A DNA stretch of 5,131 nucleotides from CAYXGZ01 sp964464755 (GTDB lineage Bacteria > Planctomycetota > MHYJ01 > JACPRB01), in assembly GCA_964464755.1 (NCBI GenBank), contig CAYXGZ010000099.1, forward strand, positions 1 through 5,131, given 5' to 3'. Positions 1 through 5,131 of this stretch are shown in pieces (positions within the stretch are counted from its first letter, which is position 1; the number at the start of each line of letters is the position of its first letter). The notes under the pieces were generated by a model. That model was not told the DNA's origin and did no database searches. It saw only the letters and a program-made list of their open reading frames with translations. Made by a program: the position numbers and the translations under genes.

Positions 1-514
1 TCTTGTGGTCGTGGTAGTACTCGATCGGGTCCTCGATCGTGATGATGTGGCAGTCCTCCTCCTGGTTGATGAAGTCGATCATCGTCGCCAGGGTGGTGGT
101 CTTGCCCGAGCCGGTGGGGCCCGTCACGAGGATGAGGCCGCGGGGCCGCCCCAGCAGGTTCTTCACGCTGGGGGGCAGGCCGATGTCGTCGAAGTTGAGC
201 AGCTTGGTCGGGATCTGGCGCAGCGCGAGGCCGACGTTGCCCTTCTGCATGAAGATGGCGACGCGGAAGCGGGCCTTCTTCTCGAAGGCGAAGCCGAAGT
301 CGGCGCCGCCCTTCTCCTTGAGCTCCTGCTGGCAGCGCTCCGGGCTGATCGCCTTCATGAACGCGACCGTGTCGTCCGGCGTCAGGGCCGGGATGTTCAC
401 CGGGCTGAGGTGGCCGTTGAGCCGCAGCGTGGGCGGGATGCCCACGGTGAGGTGGAGGTCCGACGCCTTCTTCGAGACGACGAGGTCGAGGAGTTGGTTG
501 AGTTGGACGCCCAT
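1..514 (-). CDS. pilT: Type IV pilus retraction ATPase PilT, N-terminal half (cut at window edge)
   Basis: PilT is the hexameric cytoplasmic ATPase that powers pilus retraction and twitching motility. 171 residues are visible of the roughly 340-370 usual for the family. The N-terminal PAS-like domain carries the ASDLHL motif (17-22) followed by PPTLRLNG (27-34), and a linker includes FRVAIF and LALRQIP. The RecA-like domain begins with Walker A GPTGSGKT (132-139), followed by TTLATMIDFIN. The Asp box IEDPIEY has its glutamate at 161 and aspartate at 162. Walker B, the His box and the C-terminal retraction motif lie beyond the window. Translation starts at ATG 514, only 7 nt after the pilB stop, with AGGAA overlapping that stop, so the two genes are almost certainly co-transcribed and translationally coupled. 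Position next to pilB and the absence of an MshEN domain favour PilT or its paralogue PilU over an extension ATPase. PilT versus PilU cannot be settled from this half. Confidence 0.93.
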   Translation of the reverse strand, partial: MGVQLNQLLDLVVSKKASDLHLTVGIPPTLRLNGHLSPVNIPALTPDDTVAFMKAISPERCQQELKEKGGADFGFAFEKKARFRVAIFMQKGNVGLALRQIPTKLLNFDDIGLPPSVKNLLGRPRGLILVTGPTGSGKTTTLATMIDFINQEEDCHIITIEDPIEYYHDHK

Positions 515-518
515 GGGG

Positions 519-523
519 TTCCT
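519..523 (-). promoter_or_regulatory. Shine-Dalgarno of pilT overlapping the pilB stop codon
   Basis: Read on the minus strand, AGGAA lies four bases before the pilT ATG, and its first two bases are the last two bases of the pilB TAG stop. Ribosomes finishing pilB would therefore terminate on the pilT ribosome binding site. This supports the pilT start at 514 and suggests coupled expression of the extension and retraction motors. Confidence 0.65.
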
Positions 524-2678
524 AGTAGCTGATGTCCTCTCGGTGCGTCAGGGTCAGGACTTCCTCGAACGTGGTGATCCCGTCGAAGACCTTGCGGACG
601 CCGTCCTCGAGCAGCGAGACCATGCCGCTGAGGCGGGCCTGCTCCTCGATCTTCGACGTGGGCTCCTTGCGGAACACCATCTCGCGCAGCGTGCCGGTCA
701 TCTCCATGAGCTCGAAGATGCCCTTGCGGCCCTTGAAGCCGGTCTGCTTGCACGCGTCGCAGCCCGCGGGGCGGTGGAAGGTCTTGCCCTTCGCCTCCTC
801 GGGGCGGATGCCCAGCGCCGTCAGGTACGACGGGTCGGGGTCCGTGTACGGCTCCTTGCACTTCGGGCAGAGGATGCGGATGAGGCGCTGGGCCATGATC
901 GCCTGGACCGACGACGAGACCAGGAAGGGCTTCACGCCCATGTCGATGAGGCGGGTCAGCGCGCCGGGCGCGTCGTTCGTGTGCAGCGTCGAGAACACCA
1001 GGTGGCCCGTGAGCGCCGCCTGGATCGCGATCTCCGCCGTCTCCTTGTCGCGGATCTCGCCGACCAGGATGATGTTCGGCGCCTGCCGGAGCATCGCGCG
1101 CAGGATGCGCTGGAAGGTCATGCCGATGTGGGCCTTGACCTGCGCCTGGTTGATCCCGGCCATGTTGTACTCGACCGGGTTCTCGGCCGTGATGATCTTG
1201 ACGTCGGGCCGGTTCAGCTCCTTGAGCGCCGCGTACAGCGTCGTCGTCTTGCCCGAGCCCGTCGGGCCCGTGACGAGCACGATGCCGTTCGGGCGCCGGA
1301 TGATCGACTTGAACTTCTTGTAGTCCGTCGAGAAGAAGCCGAGCTCCTCCATGCCGACCAGGCCGGCCTGCTTGTCGAGGAGCCGCATGACCACCGACTC
1401 GCCGTGGGTCGCCGGCAGGCAGCTGACCCGGATGTCCAGCTCGCGGCCGCCCGCGTTGATGTTGATGCGGCCGTCCTGCGGCTTGCGCTTCTCGGCGATG
1501 TCGATCTCGCCCATGATCTTGATGCGGGAGATCACGGCGCCCTGCAGCCGCTTCGGCGGCGCGTTCACCTCGACGCACTGGCCGTCGATGCGGTACCGGA
1601 TGCGGACACGGTCCTCCATCGGCTCGACGTGCACGTCCGACGCGCGGGCCTTGATCGCCTCGGCGATCATCAGCTGCACGAACTTGATGACGGGCGCGTC
1701 GTCCTTCTCGGGGTCCACGCCGCTGAGGTCGACCTCGGAGCCGCGGAGCCGGACCTCGGCCGCGTCGGAGGCCGCGCCGATGGCGCCCGAGAGCTGCGAG
1801 GCCTCCTTGGAGCCGTAGTGCTTGTTGACGGCGTCGAGGATGTCGGCCCGGGCGGCGATCGCCTGGCCGATCTCCATGTTCAGGATGAACTTCAGGTCCT
1901 CGAGCGCGAAGACGTCGTTCGGGTCGTGCGTCGCGACGATGACCTTCCCGCCGGCGAGGCTGACGGGGAAGATGCACTTCTCCTCGCAGACCTCGCGCTT
2001 GATGAGCTTGAGGAGGTCGGGGTTCGGCTTCAGCGTCTTCAGGTCGATGTAGGGGAGGTTCGCCTGGCGGGCCAGGGCCTCCGCGACCTGCGCGGGCTGC
2101 GCGGCGCCCATCTCGACGAAGATCTCGCCGATCTTCTTGCCCGCGTCCTCCATCTGCTTCTTGAGCGCGTCCTTCACGTGCTGCGGCGTGACGACCTTCA
2201 TGTCCGCGAGCATCTGGCCGATGAGCTTGCGCGCGGCGGGGGCCGGCGCGGGGGCGGCCGCGCGGACCGTGGTCGGCTTCGACGGCACCGCCCCGGGGAC
2301 GGCGACGCGGACGGTCGTCGGCTTGGAGGCGACCGGGATCCCCTGCGTGGGCTTCTGGATCACCTGCGTGGGACGGGGCAGCACCTGCGTGGGCTTCGAG
2401 GCCGGGGTCCCGGGGGCCGGCGGAACGGCGGGCACCGACGTGGTCGTGCGGACCGTGGTCGGCTTGGACGCGGGCGGCGGCGCGGTCGGGGCGGGCCGGA
2501 CGGAGGTCTGTCCCGGGACCCCGGGGGCCGCGGGGCGGACCGACGTCTGGCCGGGCACCGCGGGGTTGGGCCGGACTCCCGTCTGGCCGGGCGCCGCGGG
2601 ATTCGGCCGGACCCCCGTCTGCCCGGGCGCGGGAACGGCGGGGGTCGGCTTCTTCTGCGGGTCGATCGGGACGTTCAA
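522..2678 (-). CDS. pilB: Type IV pilus extension ATPase PilB (GspE/PulE family) with long Pro/Thr repeat N-terminus
   Basis: PilB is the cytoplasmic hexameric ATPase that drives pilin polymerisation at the inner-membrane platform. The predicted protein is 718 residues against about 560-580 for typical PilB; the excess is a Pro/Thr-rich repeat region (about 11-149). An MshEN-like (T2SSE_N) domain follows at about 150-290. The core has ASDVHVEP, Walker A GPTGSGKT (471-478), an Asp box reading AENPVEY (Glu499, Asn500 where Asp is usual), Walker B ILVGEIRD (Glu541), the His-box region FSTLHTND, and a zinc site of two CxxC pairs (604/607 and 640/643) before TGFKGRKGIFE. The core looks complete and undisrupted. 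Start chosen: TTG at 2678, preceded by GGAGG with a 5-nt gap. The frame stays open to a TTG at 2738, but that codon lies in the -35 box of the promoter. A type II secretion GspE is the alternative; pilT immediately downstream favours PilB. Confidence 0.93.
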   Translation of the reverse strand: MNVPIDPQKKPTPAVPAPGQTGVRPNPAAPGQTGVRPNPAVPGQTSVRPAAPGVPGQTSVRPAPTAPPPASKPTTVRTTTSVPAVPPAPGTPASKPTQVLPRPTQVIQKPTQGIPVASKPTTVRVAVPGAVPSKPTTVRAAAPAPAPAARKLIGQMLADMKVVTPQHVKDALKKQMEDAGKKIGEIFVEMGAAQPAQVAEALARQANLPYIDLKTLKPNPDLLKLIKREVCEEKCIFPVSLAGGKVIVATHDPNDVFALEDLKFILNMEIGQAIAARADILDAVNKHYGSKEASQLSGAIGAASDAAEVRLRGSEVDLSGVDPEKDDAPVIKFVQLMIAEAIKARASDVHVEPMEDRVRIRYRIDGQCVEVNAPPKRLQGAVISRIKIMGEIDIAEKRKPQDGRININAGGRELDIRVSCLPATHGESVVMRLLDKQAGLVGMEELGFFSTDYKKFKSIIRRPNGIVLVTGPTGSGKTTTLYAALKELNRPDVKIITAENPVEYNMAGINQAQVKAHIGMTFQRILRAMLRQAPNIILVGEIRDKETAEIAIQAALTGHLVFSTLHTNDAPGALTRLIDMGVKPFLVSSSVQAIMAQRLIRILCPKCKEPYTDPDPSYLTALGIRPEEAKGKTFHRPAGCDACKQTGFKGRKGIFELMEMTGTLREMVFRKEPTSKIEEQARLSGMVSLLEDGVRKVFDGITTFEEVLTLTHREDISY
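2262..2468 (-). repeat. KPT-type peptide repeats in PilB, including three tandem 21-bp units
   Basis: This stretch encodes PilB residues 71-139. SKPTTVR occurs three times (71-77, 118-124, 133-139), and SKPTQVL once (94-100). Inside it lies a strict tandem heptad array at 2334-2396: KPTQVLP, RPTQVIQ, KPTQGIP (residues 95-115). At DNA level the plus-strand string cctgcgtggg recurs at 2342, 2363 and 2384, exactly 21 bp apart. The intervening residues are Pro, Ala, Val and Thr, so the region is probably disordered. Function is unknown. Repeats at the DNA level could change copy number by recombination. Confidence 0.85.
2493..2627 (-). repeat. PGQT(G/S)VRP tandem repeats at the PilB N-terminus
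   Basis: Four consecutive copies of PGQT(G/S)VRP encode PilB residues 18-62. The first two units, PGQTGVRPNPAA and PGQTGVRPNPAV, are 36 bp each and nearly identical. The third (13 residues) and fourth carry Ser in place of Gly and diverge after the Pro. The gradient from near-identical to divergent units suggests recent duplication at the 5' end of the gene. No known domain is recognised, and the composition predicts a flexible, extended segment. Confidence 0.85.
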
Positions 2679-2683
2679 GGCCA

Positions 2684-2688
2684 CCTCC
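2684..2688 (-). promoter_or_regulatory. Shine-Dalgarno of pilB
   Basis: On the minus strand GGAGG sits five bases before the TTG at 2678 and about 15-20 bases after the predicted transcription start. It decides the choice of the TTG start, because no other in-frame ATG, GTG or TTG downstream of the promoter has a comparable site at proper spacing. The in-frame GTG at 2684 overlaps the site itself. Confidence 0.75.
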
Positions 2689-2708
2689 GCGAGATATTGG
2701 AAGGACGG

Positions 2709-2738
2709 ATTATATCCCTGCAAAAAAAATGGTGTCAA
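2709..2738 (-). promoter_or_regulatory. Consensus sigma-70-type promoter of pilBT with a T8 tract in the spacer
   Basis: On the minus strand a perfect TTGACA (2738-2733) and a perfect TATAAT (2714-2709) are separated by 18 bp. The expected start of transcription is near 2702, giving a leader of roughly 20-25 nt before the pilB TTG. The spacer holds a run of eight T (2729-2722), out of character for the GC-rich surroundings. A full match to both hexamers predicts strong basal transcription under the housekeeping sigma factor, unless a repressor acts or the spacer length is altered. Confidence 0.85.
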
Positions 2739-2773
2739 GGCGGGCGCCCCGACGCCGTTGTCAACTTGACGCC
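2731..2773. repeat. Inverted repeat joining the two divergent -35 regions
   Basis: ggtgtcaag (2731-2739) and cttgacgcc (2765-2773) form 9-bp arms matching at 8 of 9 positions, with 25 bp between them. The arms contain the two -35 boxes. Matching extends past the hexamers by one base on one side and two on the other, so the symmetry is slightly more than two promoters alone would give. It could mark an operator for a dimeric regulator acting on both promoters, or simply reflect shared promoter sequence. The gap also contains the short palindrome gggcgccc (2742-2749). Confidence 0.4.
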
Positions 2774-2795
2774 GCGAATCGACCCTCCCTATACT
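2766..2795 (+). promoter_or_regulatory. Sigma-70-type promoter of the lipoprotein-ppdK unit
   Basis: TTGACG (2766-2771) and TATACT (2790-2795) are separated by 18 bp; each hexamer differs from consensus at one position. Transcription should begin near 2801-2805, leaving a leader of only about 14-18 nt before the ATG at 2819. No separate promoter is evident in the 14-nt gap before ppdK, so this is the likely source of ppdK mRNA within the window. Confidence 0.75.
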
Positions 2796-2818
2796 CGCGC
2801 GTTCGCGAATTCCCCCCC

Positions 2819-3376
2819 ATGAAACTCCTCGCCGCCCTCGCCGCCGCCGCGCTCGCCTCCGCCTGCGCGGCCCCGGGCGGCCCCGCGCCCGACCCGGGCC
2901 CCCTCAAGGAGGTCGTCCGCGACCCCGCCCGCCTCCACTCGTACTTCGTCGAGATGATCCGCCGCGACGAGCCCGCCGCCGCCCACAAGGTCATCGCCGC
3001 CGGCGTCCTCCCGTACGAGGCCTTCTACCTCGGCCTCCACAACACGCAGGCGCCCGACCTCACGCGCCGCGTCCTCCTCGGCTTCCGCCAGGCCGCCGTG
3101 AAGGTCTCCGCCGACGGGGACTCCGCGACCCTGCGCTGGCACAACGAGGAGTTCGGGATCTGCCGGGACTACCGCGCGGCCTCGCAGGTCGTCGCGGGCC
3201 GGAAGATCTGGGGCCTCGTCCTCTCGCGCGCCGACCTCGAGGAGCTCGTCCCCGCCGCGCTCGCGTGGTTCCGCCGGCAGCGCGACGCCGCCGACGGCCG
3301 CTTCCACGCGTACCCGCCCGACTGGACCTACGCCAGCGTCGGGGCGTCCTGCGACTGCCCGCGTTCCCGCAACTAG
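2819..3376 (+). CDS. Predicted small lipoprotein of unknown function
   Basis: The 185-residue product is not recognised. The N-terminus is a short lipoprotein-type signal: Lys2, a hydrophobic Leu/Ala stretch (3-13), then LASAC with the candidate lipidated cysteine at 16. Ala rather than Leu sits at -3, so the lipobox is acceptable but not ideal. A Gly/Pro linker (17-28) follows, which fits a tethered lipoprotein. The rest is a single soluble domain: predicted helices around 34-60 and 140-157, and probable strands around 92-112 and 126-136. Three further cysteines (115, 178, 180, the last two as CDC) could form a disulfide outside the cytoplasm. The alternation of helices then strands is loosely NTF2-like, but this is only a guess. 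The start is the first ATG after the promoter. It lacks a visible Shine-Dalgarno and follows a C7 run. ppdK follows after 14 nt, implying an operon. Confidence 0.8.
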   Translation: MKLLAALAAAALASACAAPGGPAPDPGPLKEVVRDPARLHSYFVEMIRRDEPAAAHKVIAAGVLPYEAFYLGLHNTQAPDLTRRVLLGFRQAAVKVSADGDSATLRWHNEEFGICRDYRAASQVVAGRKIWGLVLSRADLEELVPAALAWFRRQRDAADGRFHAYPPDWTYASVGASCDCPRSRN

Positions 3377-3379
3377 ATC

Positions 3380-3385
3380 GGAGAG
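3380..3385 (+). promoter_or_regulatory. Shine-Dalgarno of ppdK
   Basis: GGAGAG lies five bases before the ATG at 3391, in the 14-nt gap after the lipoprotein stop. It supports the ppdK start and independent ribosome loading within a shared mRNA. Confidence 0.7.
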
Positions 3386-3390
3386 CAACG

Positions 3391-5131
<1,741 letters not shown>

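Noticed and set aside
1160..1270. PilB ATPase possibly inactive because of ENPVE
   Set aside because: Walker A, the Asp-box glutamate, Walker B and the zinc cysteines are all intact, so loss of activity is not supported.
397..1977. Second minus-strand open frame overlapping pilB
   Set aside because: It is a frame-shifted reading of pilB, Arg/Pro/Gly/His-rich without motifs; the conserved ATPase sequence is in the other frame.
2742..2749. Palindrome gggcgccc between the promoters as a stand-alone operator
   Set aside because: An 8-bp GC palindrome is expected often by chance in DNA of this composition; mentioned only as part of the inverted-repeat entry.
2729..2818. Upstream extension of the lipoprotein frame to 2729
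   Set aside because: It would include the rightward promoter hexamers and place 30 residues ahead of a clear lipoprotein signal peptide; the ATG at 2819 fits better.
39..2822. Very long plus-strand open frame (over 900 codons) opposite pilT and pilB
   Set aside because: It is an antisense shadow caused by GC-rich codon use: the translation is Arg/Asp/Leu/Gly-rich low complexity, it crosses both promoters, and the opposite strand encodes well-conserved ATPases.
3377..3390. Possible terminator between the lipoprotein gene and ppdK
   Set aside because: The 14-nt gap has no stem and no T run; it contains only the ppdK ribosome binding site.

Overview
The window comes from a GC-rich bacterium, probably Gram-negative. 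Both strands carry C/G-ended codons, and there is type IV pilus machinery plus a predicted lipoprotein. I cannot place the phylum. A GC-rich diderm lineage such as Acidobacteriota, Planctomycetota, Myxococcota or a candidate phylum would fit, but that is inference from composition and protein style only. There are four protein-coding genes, two of them cut by the window edges, arranged as two divergent transcription units around a short control region.

Leftward unit (minus strand, about 1-2738): a consensus sigma-70-type promoter drives pilB, the pilus extension ATPase, followed 7 nt later by pilT, the retraction ATPase, which runs off the left edge. PilB carries a long Pro/Thr-rich repeat extension ahead of a degenerate MshEN-like domain and a complete ATPase core. 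I place its start at a TTG (2678) behind a strong Shine-Dalgarno. The longer reading frame would begin inside the -35 box of its own promoter.

Control region (2679-2818, 140 bp): two back-to-back promoters, each with an 18-bp spacer, lie with their -35 boxes 27 bp apart. The leftward spacer contains a run of eight T, which stands out in this GC-rich DNA and could change promoter spacing by slippage. The rightward leader is very short, has no visible Shine-Dalgarno, and ends in a run of seven C directly before the ATG.

Rightward unit (plus strand, 2819-5131): a small predicted lipoprotein of unknown function, then after 14 nt ppdK, pyruvate phosphate dikinase. ppdK is intact through its ATP-grasp and phosphohistidine domains and is cut at the start of the PEP/pyruvate domain.

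Functionally the window pairs a pilus motor cassette with a central-carbon enzyme (PEP/pyruvate interconversion with PPi/AMP). Nothing in the sequence shows a direct functional link. The shared feature is the divergent promoter region. I see no RNA genes, CRISPR, insertion sequences or terminators. The most interesting items are the T8 tract in the pil promoter spacer, the repeat extension of PilB, and the unrecognised lipoprotein transcribed with ppdK.
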